A DNA stretch of 64,000 nucleotides from Vibrio sp. B1FLJ16 (GTDB lineage Bacteria > Pseudomonadota > Gammaproteobacteria > Enterobacterales > Vibrionaceae). Position 1 is the stretch's first letter, and each line of letters starts with the position of its first letter. Under the pieces are notes generated by a model that searched no databases, was not told the origin of the DNA, and saw nothing but the letters and a program-made list of their open reading frames with translations. The stretch is from the NCBI RefSeq assembly GCF_905175385.1, contig NZ_HG992750.1, positions 744,001-808,000 on the forward strand, read 5' to 3'. A program made the position numbers and the translations under genes. Below, piece by piece: positions 53,551-63,559 of this stretch.

Positions 53551-54364
53551 CCTAACTCCGGACAGTATCGAGATTATTGACTTTTATGATGATGGCGAAG
53601 ACACCAGACATTACTATTTTCGCTTATCGGATCTTAACTCGAACTGGGCAAGAGCCAAGAGCGGACAGTTTTTTATGCTGTGCGTACCGGGCGTTGGTGA
53701 AGCGCCATTTACCTTTACTAAGCTGCCTGATGAGTTAGGTAACTTTCGCGCTTTGGTTCGTAAAGTGGGTTCGGTTACGGAGGCTCTGTTTACTAAAGAC
53801 AGAGGCGAGATACTTGGTGCTCGCGGGCCTTATGGACACGGCTGGCAAATCGACGATTTGGCGGACAGAAAGATCCTGGTAATTGGAGGAGGGTGTGGAT
53901 TGGCACCGTTAGTGAGCGTTGTTGAGCAACTTATCGAGCAGCAAAATTTTGCTCAACTGGAAGTGGTGTATGCAGCGCGTAGCAAACGAACCTTGTTGCT
54001 CTCACCTGAAAGAGATCACTGGAAACACTGCATTCCGATATTCAACGTAGTGGAAGATCTCACCGGGTTGGATGAGCAGGAATACTATGTCGGTACGGCA
54101 ATCAGCATTTTACCGACCGTTTTGCAGTCATTTGGTGAACAGCCAGACTGTGTATTGCTAGCAGGGCCAGAAGCCATGATGGGAGTCGTGAGTGAATATC
54201 TGGTCTCATACGGTATTGATGCAAAAGACATCTATCTTTCTGTAGAGAGAAGGATGCATTGTGCGGTGGGCTTGTGCGGACATTGTTACCTGAACAATCA
54301 CTATGTTTGCACCCACGGCCCAACATTACGCTGGGCCGAAGTGAGTGAATCACTTACTGTATAA
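53540..54364 (+). CDS. FAD/NAD(P)-binding electron-transfer subunit (AsrB/HydG-like)
   Basis: A 274-residue flavoprotein of the ferredoxin-NADP reductase superfamily. The FAD motif RKVGSVTEALFTKDRGEILGARGPYGHGW (residues about 74-102) and the NAD(P) part KILVIGGGCGLAPLVSVVEQLIEQQNF are followed by the C-terminal [2Fe-2S] cysteine set RRMHCAVGLCGHCYLNN...CTHGP, typical of PyrK/AsrB/HydG. It overlaps the upstream subunit by 11 bases. The complex would link formate oxidation to NAD(P)H, or the reverse. A MITE-like element follows its stop. Confidence 0.9.
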   Translation: MMFSLTPDSIEIIDFYDDGEDTRHYYFRLSDLNSNWARAKSGQFFMLCVPGVGEAPFTFTKLPDELGNFRALVRKVGSVTEALFTKDRGEILGARGPYGHGWQIDDLADRKILVIGGGCGLAPLVSVVEQLIEQQNFAQLEVVYAARSKRTLLLSPERDHWKHCIPIFNVVEDLTGLDEQEYYVGTAISILPTVLQSFGEQPDCVLLAGPEAMMGVVSEYLVSYGIDAKDIYLSVERRMHCAVGLCGHCYLNNHYVCTHGPTLRWAEVSESLTV

Positions 54365-54378
54365 CTGTATAGTAGTTA

Positions 54379-54573
54379 ACCTCAGCTCGGGATAATTTAA
54401 GCCAGTCACCACAACTCTTCTAGCGCCTAACTGCGTTAAAATCACCGCAATAGACTAGCTATTGACTTGTGATTTTGCCTTGTTATCCATCTAAAATTGC
54501 TGCACTGACTCACAGTCCGACTCACTATATGAAAGATAAAGTTTTATAGACTTTACTTATCCCGAGCTGAGGT
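54379..54573. mobile_element. MITE-like element, 195 bp
   Basis: ACCTCAGCTCGGGATAA at 54379-54395 is repeated exactly inverted at 54557-54573 (TTATCCCGAGCTGAGGT). Both ends are flanked by TAGTTA (54373-54378 and 54574-54579), a likely 6-bp target duplication; TA of it also extends the repeat to 19 bp. The inside codes for nothing. It lies between the two convergent operons, 15 bases after one stop and 15 bases from the other. I know no name for it. Confidence 0.75.
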
Positions 54574-54587
54574 TAGTTAGCTTCCCA

Positions 54588-57031
54588 TTAAGACACTTTG
54601 TCTTGAGAGATCTCTTGTTTTGCTATTGCTTGTTCTGCTATTTCTTTCTCCGCTTTGGCTACGACGGTGCAGCCTTTTGCAAATGAGTCTGGGTTGAGCG
54701 ATATAGAATCAATGCCACAAGTGACAAGAAACTGTGCAAATTCTGGGTGATCTGAAGGTGCCTGCCCGCAAATACCGACTTTGCATCCTTTACTGTGTGC
54801 AACACGTATGACTTGTTCGATCAGGCTTTTTACTGCGTCATCCCGCGCATCGAACATTGGCTTGAGCTCAGCTGAATCGCGATCTATACCCAGTACTAAC
54901 TGAGTCAGGTCGTTACTGCCGATAGAAAAACCATCAAACCGCTCTGCAAAACGATCGGCAAGAATGACATTCGATGGGATCTCACACATCACATAGACTT
55001 GCAGACCATTTTCGCCTCGTTTAAGTCCGGCGTCAGCCATCACTTCCAGTACCTTGTCGGCTTCGCTGACAGTGCGGCAGAATGGGATCATCACGATGAT
55101 ATTATCAAAGCCTATCTCTTCTCTGGCTTTTAATATCGCTTTGCATTCCAGTTGAAACGCTTCTTTATAGCGAGGGTGATAGTAGCGAGAAGCTCCTCGT
55201 AAACCCAGCATTGGGTTCTCTTCATGCAGCTCAAAGAAATCCCCGCCGAGTAAGCCGCGATACTCATTGGATTTGAAATCCGACATACGCACAATCACCG
55301 GTTTAGGATACTGGCTTGCGGCGATTTTACTTACACCAAGCGCGAGGTTATCGACGAAATAATCTGCGAGAGTGGCAAAACCTTCACATCGGCGACGGAT
55401 TTCGTTTTCTACTTCTGGATCAGTTATTTGCTCTGGATGTAAAAGCGCCATAGGGTGCAGCCCGATATGACTGGAAATAATAAATTCGATACGGGTTAAG
55501 CCAATCCTGCAGTAGGGAGTTGCCACCAGTGGAAAATACCATCAGGCATGGCAGCGTTGATCATGATGTTGGTGCTGGTTGTAGGTAAAGCTTTTAGATC
55601 GATCTCCTGTGTGGTGTAGCTAACTTCGCCCTCATAGACCTGACCAACTGCACCTTGCGCGCAGCTTAGTGTCACCAATTGCCCCGATTTAAGTTTTTGC
55701 GTAGCGTGTTCAGTACCAACAATCGCTGGCACTTTAAGCTCGCGACTGACAATCGCCGCATGGCTGGTTGGCCCACCAGAATCAGTAATGATGCCTGCGG
55801 CTTTACGCATTAACGGAACCCAATCCGGGTCAGTGCGCTCGGTCACCAGAATAGCACCTTCAGGAAATGATTCTATGTCATCGGGTGACAGCACAGTAAA
55901 GGTTTGAGCGATGGCAATTGCACCACCGACGCTAGCACCTTCAAGCAGTACAGGTGCATCGGTTTTATCCAGTTTGTAATTGACCAGCAGAGCAGCATCC
56001 CGGTGTGATTCCACTGTTTCTGGTCTTGCCTGAACCATAAACAGTTGCTGGGTTTGGCTGTCTTTAGCCCATTCCATGTCCATAGGGCAGCCATAATGTC
56101 GCTCTATGATCACCGCCCATTTACTCAGTTGCAGTATTTCATCATCATTGAGTACGAGCTGTTTACGTTCTTCGTCACTCGTAGCGAGGGTAACGGTAGG
56201 CTGCTCTGCATTTTCAGATTTATTGAACTGCATTTTTTCCAGTTTGTTACCGAGGTGCTTCTCAATAATTGGTCGTTTGTCAGGTTGTTCAAGCAGAGGT
56301 TTATAAACCATAAAGCGATCCGGTGTGACGGAGCCTTTTACAATAGTTTCACCCAAGCCCCAACTGCCATTTATCATGACGACATCCGGGAAGCCGTTTT
56401 CGGTATCCAGACTGAACATGACCCCGGCACATTCTGACTCAATCATCTGTTGCACCCCAACAGATAACGCGACTTGTTGATGTTCGAATCCTTGCTCTTG
56501 ACGGTAAACAATGGCGCGATCCGTATAAAGGGAAGCGAAGCATTGCTTGCAGGCTTCAAGGACCTGTTGATCACCGCGAATATTGAGGTAACTCTCTTGC
56601 TGACCAGCAAAACTCGCCTCAGGCAAGTCTTCTGCCGTAGCAGAGCTTCGAACGGCGACTGAAGCGGAAGGTACGCCAATTTGTTCACATAGTGCATGGT
56701 ACGCATCTAAGATGGCGCGCTCTTGTTCTGGGGTAAAACTTGCCTGACTGATGAGCGCACGAATGTTGCGTCCGGCTTCTGCGAGGCTTATCTCATTGCG
56801 ATTCATCCGGTTTAAATAGTCTGTGATTGGGCCATTGAGTTCATTCTGCTGTAAAAAATCGCGGAAGAATTGCGCGCTGGTGGCAAAGCCGTCTGGGACC
56901 CGAATCCCGCTTTCACTTAGCTTGCTGAGCATTTCACCTAGACTGGCGTTTTTGCCCCCGACAAGACTGACATCGGTTGTATGAAGTTGTTGATAACGAT
57001 AGATTAACGGTTGTATGTTGTGTGTGGACAT
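54588..57031 (-). pseudogene. ppsA: Phosphoenolpyruvate synthase, split by a frameshift
   Basis: Two overlapping frames together make a normal PEP synthase of about 810 residues. The N-part (511 residues, 55496-57031) has the pyruvate phosphate dikinase ATP-binding domain (SLVGGKNASLGEM, VAVRSSATAEDLPEASFAGQQES) and the catalytic His424 in GGPTSHAAIVSREL. The C-part has the PEP/pyruvate barrel (GFSIGSNDLTQLVLGIDRDS, KVGICGQAPSDHP). After WWQLPTAG the frame turns to LA-stop, while the next frame gives IGLTRIEFIISSHIG, as in intact PpsA. A single missing base near 55505 explains it. It is the last gene of the acyl-CoA synthetase/E1/E2/ACP operon. Sequencing error must be considered. Confidence 0.88.
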
Positions 57032-57091
57032 GGTCAGCGTCCTTATATTTGGTTATAAAGGAGCTGTCTGCTGCCATTGGCGCTCCTGCGC

Positions 57092-57337
57092 TTACTGACA
57101 CCTTTCTTGCAGATAGCTTTTTAATTGGTTGTAGCTGCGGACTTTGGTGTAGTCGCCTTCCGGTATACTGACTCCGGTACTCTTTTTCAGAGAGGCCAGG
57201 AGATTAAGAAAGTCCATAGAATCAAGGTCGCACTCTTCGCGCAGGTCTTCATCTAAGTCGATTTCATCTATCTCAATTTCCGGTGCGATGCGTTTTATCG
57301 CGTCGGCTATCGTTGTTGGTATGTTGATGTTGCTCAT
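57092..57337 (-). CDS. Acyl carrier protein
   Basis: An 81-residue acidic helical protein with the phosphopantetheine site EECDLDSMDFLNLLASL, Ser40 being the attachment residue (DSM rather than the more common DSL). SIPEGDYTKVRSYNQLKSYL is the usual helix 3-4 end. It overlaps the E2 gene stop by four bases and precedes ppsA, so it is part of the operon. A free ACP in a 2-oxoacid dehydrogenase operon is unusual: the acyl group made by E1/E2 could be moved to this ACP instead of CoA, which is only inference. No acyltransferase or ketosynthase is nearby. Confidence 0.88.
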   Translation of the reverse strand: MSNINIPTTIADAIKRIAPEIEIDEIDLDEDLREECDLDSMDFLNLLASLKKSTGVSIPEGDYTKVRSYNQLKSYLQERCQ

Positions 57338-58653
57338 AATGCCTCCGGATGTTGTAGCTGCTTCGCCAGTGCCTGTAAAAAACGAGCACCTGTGACACCG
57401 TCACTTACGCGATGATCAGCCGCGAGTGTGACGGTCATGATGTCGCCGATTTCGATTTGGTTATCTTTTATGACAGGAGCCTGACGCTGCCGGCCGAGTC
57501 CTATGATGGCGACTTGGGGTGGGTAAATTACGCCGGTAATACTGTCAGCGCCGCGCTCACCAATACTGGTCACTGTGATGGTAGTCTGACTTATCTCGGA
57601 GCTGCGAAGTCGCCCGCGTCGGCTGCGTTCTGCTAAATCACGTAAAGCCTCCATCGTTTGATCGATACTTAGTTTATCCGCATCCAGAATCCCAGGAATC
57701 ACCAAGCCACCTTCTCGCAAACTGATGGTATTGCCGATATTTACTGACTCGGAAGGGGTAAAATGACCATCCTGATAAAAGCCATTGAGATCGGGGAACT
57801 TCGCCAGCTGACGTGCGATGGCGCAGAGAATAACCGCGGGAAGCAACAGACGCTGCTCTGGCTCGCGCTGCTGATTTAGTTCAGCCAACCAGGTTTGTAC
57901 TTTAGTCAGATTAATATCCAACGCGAGGTAGTAGTGTGGGATTTCTTTTTTCGAGCGACTCATGGCATCACTGATTGCCTGGCGCATCGGTGACATTTCT
58001 TGTTGTTTAGTAGTAGTTCTCTCGGTTTCTGAAGGATGCTGCTCTTCTATATTTTCAGGCAAGTCACGTAAAAGAACCGCACCGTATGGACCGCTGCCTG
58101 TTAAGGTTGAAAGTTCTACTCCTGAAAGGTAAGCGGTTTTTCGCGCTAGCGGTGATGCATACTTGCGTTGCTTATTACTGTTAGAAGAGGCAGGGCTGAT
58201 ACGTTTTAATAACTCTGAGTCCGATACAACATCATGCTGTAAGGTATCGGTATTTCTTGTTGAAGGCTCAGTGTTTTCAGATCGAGCTGCTTTAGGTTCA
58301 ATGTAGGGCGGCAGTTCTACATCGTTTGTTTCTGGTAAAACCTCAGGCGAATCTTGTGAGCTTGTCGTTGACTTAGTATCAGCTACAGGCGTATCACTTT
58401 GCATTCTGGCGATCACGCTACCAACCGGAAGTTTGACATCGGCCTCTATTAGCAGCTCGGAAATGGTGCCTGAATAGTAAGACTCCATGTCGATTGCACC
58501 CTTGCTGGTTTCTATTACCGCAATGATGTCACCTTTCTCAACGTGATCTCCCGGTTTGACTTGCCACTCCATTAATGTTCCGTGGCTCATATCAGCACCG
58601 AGTGCTGGCATGGTGATGTCAATCAAGGCTTCGTTGTGGTTATTGTTTGTCAT
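57334..58653 (-). CDS. Lipoyl-dependent dihydrolipoamide acyltransferase (E2)
   Basis: A 439-residue E2 subunit. One lipoyl domain at the N-terminus carries Lys51 in VIETSKGAIDMESYYSG. A long low-complexity linker follows (about 90-140), then the peripheral subunit-binding domain (YASPLARKTAYLSGVELSTLTGSGPYGAVLLRDL, about 165-198) and the catalytic acyltransferase domain from about 210. The active-site region reads AADHRVSDGVTGARFLQAL; the usual HRxxDG is kept with His and Asp, and the S replaces V. It partners the upstream E1. No E3 gene is in the operon, so the cell may borrow E3 from elsewhere or use none. Confidence 0.9.
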   Translation of the reverse strand: MTNNNHNEALIDITMPALGADMSHGTLMEWQVKPGDHVEKGDIIAVIETSKGAIDMESYYSGTISELLIEADVKLPVGSVIARMQSDTPVADTKSTTSSQDSPEVLPETNDVELPPYIEPKAARSENTEPSTRNTDTLQHDVVSDSELLKRISPASSNSNKQRKYASPLARKTAYLSGVELSTLTGSGPYGAVLLRDLPENIEEQHPSETERTTTKQQEMSPMRQAISDAMSRSKKEIPHYYLALDINLTKVQTWLAELNQQREPEQRLLLPAVILCAIARQLAKFPDLNGFYQDGHFTPSESVNIGNTISLREGGLVIPGILDADKLSIDQTMEALRDLAERSRRGRLRSSEISQTTITVTSIGERGADSITGVIYPPQVAIIGLGRQRQAPVIKDNQIEIGDIMTVTLAADHRVSDGVTGARFLQALAKQLQHPEAL

Positions 58654-58666
58654 GAGCCACTACTCC

Positions 58667-60673
58667 TCACTTCGCCTGCCAGTCGGGCGTCATCAGTACG
58701 GCTTTCGCTGCACTGACGATCTTATCTGCCTGAGGAATGGCGGCTTGCTCCAAGTGATGAGGGTATGGGATAGGGACTTCTTCAGTACAAACCCTATTAA
58801 CTGGCGCATCGAGTTGCCAGAAGGCGTTTTCCATGATGATGGCACTGATTTCACCAGCGAGACTGCCTGTATACCATCCTTCATCTATGACAACGGCGCG
58901 GTGAGTTTTTGAAACACTCTCTATGATGGTGCTGGTGTCGAGTGGTCTGAGAGAGCGTAGATCAATTACTTCGGCGTCAATGCCCTCGGTTTCAAGCTGG
59001 TAGGCCGCTTGTAAGGTTTTGCCAAGGTTACCGCCGTAAGTGATCAGGGTGATGTCTTTACCAGTGCGTCGAACTAAGGCTTTATCCATTGGAGCATCGG
59101 GAGCTTCAGTAATCTGGCCTTCTTCGTTAAGCAGCATGACATGTTCAAAAATAATCACAGGATCGGGGTCAGCTATTGCCTGACTGAGCATGTAGCAAGC
59201 ATCATTTTGAGTGGCGGGGCTAAGTACTTTTAGCCCAGGAACATGGGCATAGAAGTTCTCCCAACTGTGTGAGTGTTGCGCGGCGAGCTGTTTACCCGCG
59301 CCGCAAGCCATACGAATAACGATAGGAACATTGAACTGGCCGCCAGACATATGCTGAAGGGTTGCGGCGGTATTAATAATCTGATCCATTGCGAGCAAGC
59401 TGAAGTTCACGGTCATGACTTCAACAATAGGGCGCATGCCGCCAAGAGCAGCACCGACACCGACGCCGACAAATCCTGATTCACAAAGGGGCGTATCAAT
59501 GATTCGATCAGCACCGAACTGTTCAAGGAGTCCTTTACTCACGGCATAGCAACCGCCATAACGGCCGACGTCTTCTCCCATCAGAAAAGCGCTTGGCTCG
59601 TTGGTCAACACGTCACTGATTCCGGCGCGAAGGGCTTCACGATAGGTCATTTTGTCTGGTGCCCGGCTGCAAGGCAGAGGCGCGTGCTTCGGCTGGTTGT
59701 CCGGACTATGCACATAACGAGTAAGCTGTTCTATAGGCTCTAACTCGCCACTTTCCGAGAAAGCGATAGCGTCACTGATTTCATCAGCGATTTTGGCTTC
59801 GATATCAGAGAGCTCCTGATCCTCAAAATGGCTGTTTTTTTGCAGCCAGTGGATGAGTTGTTTCACTGGCCCTTTTTCTTCCCACAATGCGATCTCACTC
59901 TTGTCTCTGTATAACTGAGTATCGAAACTTGAGTGGCCGCGGAAACGATAGGTCTGGCATTCAATAAAATAGGGCTTTTTCTGTTCGCGGATAAAATCAA
60001 CCGCGTCACAAGCGGCGGCTTCGACATCCACAACATTCATGCCATCCACTTGGACTGACTCGATACCGTAACTCTTGGCTTTTTGAGAAATATTGGTATT
60101 GGATTCTGACAGTGCGAGTGCTGTACCCATGGCGTAACGGTTGTTTTCACAGATGAACAGAACCGGAAGTTCCCAAAGCGCAGCGAGGTTCAGGCTTTCA
60201 TGAAACTCACCTTCGGCAACTGCACCTTCACCAAAAAAGCAGACTGCAATGGCATCGCGCTGCATTTTCTTATTCGCGAGCGCAAGACCAGTCGCAAGAG
60301 GGAGACCGCCGCCAACGATGGCATTACCACCGCAGAAGTTGAGGTTCTTGTCAAACAGATGCATCGAACCGCCACGCCCGCGGCTACAGCCATTGGTTCG
60401 GCCGTACATTTCAGCCAGCACGCTACCCATGCTCATGCCACGGGCAAGCGCGTGTCCGTGTTCGCGATAGGTCGCGACAACCTGATCATCGTTATTAAGT
60501 GTGGACATTACACCGACAGCGATGGCTTCTTCACCAATATAGAGGTGTAGAAAGCCACGAATTTTTTCCAATGCATAAAGCTCGGCACACTTTTCCTCAA
60601 AACGACGAATACGTAACATCTGCTCTAATTGTTTAAGCAAGTGTTCTCGATTGATATGGAGTCTTTTGTTCAT
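58667..60673 (-). CDS. 2-oxoacid (or acetoin) dehydrogenase E1, alpha and beta subunits fused
   Basis: A 668-residue protein joining E1 alpha and beta in one chain. The alpha half (about 1-320) has [55 protein letters not shown], and the thiamine diphosphate motif [20 protein letters not shown]...NN. The beta half (about 345-665) has [53 protein letters not shown], and [16 protein letters not shown]. It decarboxylates a 2-oxo acid or cleaves acetoin and hands the acyl group to the lipoyl E2. Such fusions are known in other groups. The substrate cannot be read off; the acyl-CoA synthetase and PpsA neighbours suggest pyruvate or acetyl chemistry. Confidence 0.9.
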   Translation of the reverse strand: MNKRLHINREHLLKQLEQMLRIRRFEEKCAELYALEKIRGFLHLYIGEEAIAVGVMSTLNNDDQVVATYREHGHALARGMSMGSVLAEMYGRTNGCSRGRGGSMHLFDKNLNFCGGNAIVGGGLPLATGLALANKKMQRDAIAVCFFGEGAVAEGEFHESLNLAALWELPVLFICENNRYAMGTALALSESNTNISQKAKSYGIESVQVDGMNVVDVEAAACDAVDFIREQKKPYFIECQTYRFRGHSSFDTQLYRDKSEIALWEEKGPVKQLIHWLQKNSHFEDQELSDIEAKIADEISDAIAFSESGELEPIEQLTRYVHSPDNQPKHAPLPCSRAPDKMTYREALRAGISDVLTNEPSAFLMGEDVGRYGGCYAVSKGLLEQFGADRIIDTPLCESGFVGVGVGAALGGMRPIVEVMTVNFSLLAMDQIINTAATLQHMSGGQFNVPIVIRMACGAGKQLAAQHSHSWENFYAHVPGLKVLSPATQNDACYMLSQAIADPDPVIIFEHVMLLNEEGQITEAPDAPMDKALVRRTGKDITLITYGGNLGKTLQAAYQLETEGIDAEVIDLRSLRPLDTSTIIESVSKTHRAVVIDEGWYTGSLAGEISAIIMENAFWQLDAPVNRVCTEEVPIPYPHHLEQAAIPQADKIVSAAKAVLMTPDWQAK

Positions 60674-62406
60674 TGTTCATCACTCTCCAATGTCGAAATA
60701 TCGCCTTCAGGTAAGCCTAGTTCACGTGCTTTGAGTAAGCGACGCATGATCTTGCCACTGCGTGTTTTAGGCAGGTTAGTACGAAAGACGATTTCTTTAG
60801 GCGCTACAGCCGCGCCAAGTCGTTTACGTGCAAGCCCCAATAATGATTGAAGAAGTTCATCATCTGCTTTGATGTCTGGCTTGAGTGCCACAAAGGCTTT
60901 GACGATTTGTCCAGCGACCGGGTCGGGCACGCCAATCACTCCCGCCTCTGCGACGGCGGGGTGTTCCATCAATGCACTTTCAACCTCGAACGGACCAATT
61001 AAGTGACCGGAGGATTTAATCAGATCATCTTTACGGCCAACGAACCAGAAGTAACCGTCTTCATCTTTCATTGCCAGATCGCCGCTGAGATACCATTCAC
61101 CTTTGAAGCAGGATTGGTATTTTTCTTCCTGATTGAGGTAACCGCGAAACATAGATGGCCAACCGGATTTTAGGGCCAACTCTCCCACTTGCATCGGCTC
61201 TGTTTCCTCACGCAAAGATCCATCATCGTTTAAATTGACAATCGTGGCTTTAATTCCGGGAAGTGGTTTGCCCATCGAGCCGGGTTTGACCGGCATGGAA
61301 GGAACATTAGCTATCATGATCCCGCCAGTTTCGGTTTGCCACCAGTTGTCATGGAAGGGCATACCAAAGACTTTCTCACCCCATTCAACCGCCTCGGGGT
61401 TAAGCGGCTCGCCGACGCTGGCCATAAAACGTAAACGAGATAAATCGAACTGCTTAGGTAAGGCTTCACCAATTTTCATCAGCATTCGGATAGCGGTAGG
61501 GGCGGTGTACCACACCGTGACTTGTTGATCTTGCAGAATCTGATACCAGCGCTCAGCATCGAACTCGGCTTCGTCAATGATCATAGTGACACCCAAACAA
61601 AGGGGAGCAATGATGCCGTAAGTTGTCCCGGTTACCCAGCCGGGATCAGCCGTACACCAGTAAATATCATCAGGCTTAAGATCTAATGCGTAAAACGCTG
61701 AGCGGATATGATGCTGCACAGCCTGATGGACATGGATAACACCTTTAGGTTTACCCGTCGTACCGCTGGTAAAGTGAAGCAGCGCCATATCTTCTGGCTG
61801 AGTAGTAACGCAAGTGTGATCAGGGTTGGTGTCGGCCATTAGCTCATGATAGTCATGGCATCCTGGTTCGTCATCCAGACCGCCATCAATCAATAATATC
61901 GCTTTTATATGAGGCAGTTCGCGCCACCAACTTTTGAGTTTTTTGCGATATAAACTGCGCGTAGTAATCACCACATTCGCCGAACCTATTTCCATTCGCG
62001 AACGTATTGGTTCAGGGCCAAATGCAGAAAATAGTGGGGTAAACACACAACCTGCTTTGAGCGTCCCGATTGCTGCAATGTAAAGTTCTGGTCTGCGCCC
62101 TGCGAGACTGAAGACGCGGCTGCCTTGTGGTAAGTCGAGTTTGGATAAGAGATCCGCAAAACGGTTCGTTTGCTCGCTGAGATCACGATAACTGAAATCA
62201 AAGATTTCATTTTCTTTACTGATCCACCTCAGAGCGAGTTTATCTCGACTATGCTGGTTTAAGTGGCGATCCAGTGCTTCAAAACCAATATTCAAACCAC
62301 CAGAGTTTAACCCTTTGATTTGTGGAGGGGAGGGTGTTGCTTTGTGTGGTTCTAATTGCAGGTTGGCATTGTCCGCCAGCGTTTGGTGAAAAATTGTTTT
62401 AACCAT
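60670..62406 (-). CDS. Acetyl-CoA synthetase-like AMP-forming ligase
   Basis: A 578-residue member of the ANL superfamily. The phosphate loop is [19 protein letters not shown] (about residues 208-226); the A5 motif is [13 protein letters not shown], as in acetyl-CoA and propionyl-CoA synthetases; the C-terminal hinge and the AMP-ligase lysine lie in [14 protein letters not shown]. Length is a little short of Acs (about 650), because the N-terminal extension is smaller. It forms an acyl-CoA from a short acid, ATP and CoA. It is first in the five-gene minus-strand operon and overlaps the E1 start by four bases. The substrate is likely acetate or a similar small acid, but this is inferred. Confidence 0.9.
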   Translation of the reverse strand: MVKTIFHQTLADNANLQLEPHKATPSPPQIKGLNSGGLNIGFEALDRHLNQHSRDKLALRWISKENEIFDFSYRDLSEQTNRFADLLSKLDLPQGSRVFSLAGRRPELYIAAIGTLKAGCVFTPLFSAFGPEPIRSRMEIGSANVVITTRSLYRKKLKSWWRELPHIKAILLIDGGLDDEPGCHDYHELMADTNPDHTCVTTQPEDMALLHFTSGTTGKPKGVIHVHQAVQHHIRSAFYALDLKPDDIYWCTADPGWVTGTTYGIIAPLCLGVTMIIDEAEFDAERWYQILQDQQVTVWYTAPTAIRMLMKIGEALPKQFDLSRLRFMASVGEPLNPEAVEWGEKVFGMPFHDNWWQTETGGIMIANVPSMPVKPGSMGKPLPGIKATIVNLNDDGSLREETEPMQVGELALKSGWPSMFRGYLNQEEKYQSCFKGEWYLSGDLAMKDEDGYFWFVGRKDDLIKSSGHLIGPFEVESALMEHPAVAEAGVIGVPDPVAGQIVKAFVALKPDIKADDELLQSLLGLARKRLGAAVAPKEIVFRTNLPKTRSGKIMRRLLKARELGLPEGDISTLESDEQ

Positions 62407-62713
62407 AATTCGGCATCCCGCACAAAAGTAAACGTTTTCCAGAAGAGGAATTACACTTACTAAAAGTATGGTTTATCGAGACAGCTTTTCCACCGAGTAA
62501 ATAAGAATTTACTAATATTTTAATTTAAGGTTTTAAGGACTGGCATACAGAACCTTATTACCCTGTTTGGCGAAATAACTCGGTCAGGTTCGGTAGATGC
62601 GTACATCTGAAATCGCGAGCGGCAATTGACCGCGTGAAAGTGAATTTAATCGCTTAGATAGAGAGTGAGTTTGTACTTAAAGTAGTAAAGCCTGAATATA
62701 AGGAGACTAGTAA
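62407..62713. other. Intergenic region with divergent promoters expected
   Basis: 307 AT-rich bases between the divergent acyl-CoA synthetase and the small gene at 62714. TAAGGTT (62526-62532) and AACCTTA (62551-62557) form an inverted repeat that could be an operator or leader hairpin. No gene was seen. Confidence 0.4.
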
Positions 62714-62947
62714 ATGGATAACACAACATCGTTGATTTACGACACGTTAGTAGATTTAACTCAAAATGAGCCAGAGTGTCACGCTCAAATACGACAAAAG
62801 CTCTATGATCAACTTAACTTGCCATTTGAAAAACAAGTTGCGCTTTATACGAATATTTTGGCTGCGGCCAGTTCTGGGAAACTTGAAAATCGCGCTGATA
62901 TTGACTCTGCGGTAGATCTCGCAGCTAAGGTATTAGGAACTAAATAA
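62714..62947 (+). CDS. Small unknown helical protein
   Basis: A 77-residue protein with no signal peptide or membrane helix and no family I recognise. It is rich in predicted helix (SLIYDTLVDLTQNEPECHAQIRQKL and ANLAAASSG-like text ILAAASSGKLENRADIDSAVDLAAKVLG). AAGGAGA lies nine bases before the ATG, and a strong terminator with a UUCG loop follows, so it is a real single-gene transcript. It is divergent from the acyl-CoA synthetase operon. Confidence 0.8.
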   Translation: MDNTTSLIYDTLVDLTQNEPECHAQIRQKLYDQLNLPFEKQVALYTNILAAASSGKLENRADIDSAVDLAAKVLGTK

Positions 62948-62967
62948 CGTTAACCTAATTACAAACG

Positions 62968-62999
62968 CAAAAGAGTCAGACTTCGGTCTGACGCTTTTG
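62968..62999 (+). terminator. Intrinsic terminator with UUCG tetraloop
   Basis: CAAAAG and GTCAGAC (62968-62981) pair with GTCTGAC and CTTTTG (62986-62999), with one A/G mismatch and the stable TTCG loop. It ends the small gene before it. Confidence 0.85.
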
Positions 63000-63042
63000 G
63001 GATTTAAGGTAAATTGGGTCGTTAAGGTAATAACGCGAAGGG

Positions 63043-63255
63043 CTAGCTCACACAGCTCTCATTTTCTTCGTCCAATAGATAAACTGCCTGAACATGTGAT
63101 TGCGAGTTGAAAGAAACCTCTACTTGGGTGTCTTCTTTTTCAAAAATCACTTTATCGAAATCGGTATACATTATTTTGAAACCTTTTCGAGCAAACAAGC
63201 TAGTGACTTCTGTCCGTTTTCTTAGCAAAAAGATTGTCTTAAATAACTCATCCAT
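63043..63255 (-). CDS. Small unknown protein
   Basis: A 70-residue protein of no family I recognise: MDELFKTIFLLRKRTEVTSLFARKGFKIMYTDFDKVIFEKED and EVSFNSQSHVQAVYLLDEEN. Mixed helix and strand are likely. AGCAAAAC before the ATG is not a strong ribosome-binding site, so it is moderately supported by its codon-like composition and by a similar small gene just upstream on the same strand. Confidence 0.55.
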   Translation of the reverse strand: MDELFKTIFLLRKRTEVTSLFARKGFKIMYTDFDKVIFEKEDTQVEVSFNSQSHVQAVYLLDEENESCVS

Positions 63256-63313
63256 GAGTTTTGCTCCATATTTTAATATTGAACTGCGATCTGTGAATAA
63301 ACATCCTTATTGA

Positions 63314-63544
63314 TTAATGACTCGACAACATTTTAAGCGCTGCTTTTATTGAAACATATTTTGCATCAATACATTCATCTCGCTGATTAAACAGAGCAAC
63401 GAGATAACGGCTTTTCACTTTTGAGCCTCGGGCTGATAGCCACTGTGCGACAACGTCATACTTATCACCGACATGCGATCCTATCTCAATTCCATTGCCT
63501 GATTTCGCTTTGAAGTAAAGCTTTAAAGTACATCCTTGTACCAT
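63314..63544 (-). CDS. Small unknown protein
   Basis: A 76-residue protein of no family I recognise (MVQGCTLKLYFKAKSGNG, then DKYDVVAQWLSARGSKVKSRYLVALFN). The start at 63544 is chosen because GGAGG sits eight bases before it; an ATG five codons upstream overlaps that site. It is basic, with alternating strand and helix segments. It lies 58 bases upstream of the 63043-63255 gene on the same strand and may share its transcript. Confidence 0.6.
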   Translation of the reverse strand: MVQGCTLKLYFKAKSGNGIEIGSHVGDKYDVVAQWLSARGSKVKSRYLVALFNQRDECIDAKYVSIKAALKMLSSH

Positions 63545-63559
63545 TGTTACATCCTCCAT

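Noticed and set aside
60200..60550. 116-codon open frame on the plus strand
   Set aside because: It is antisense to the E1 gene; the E1 frame has clear motifs throughout.
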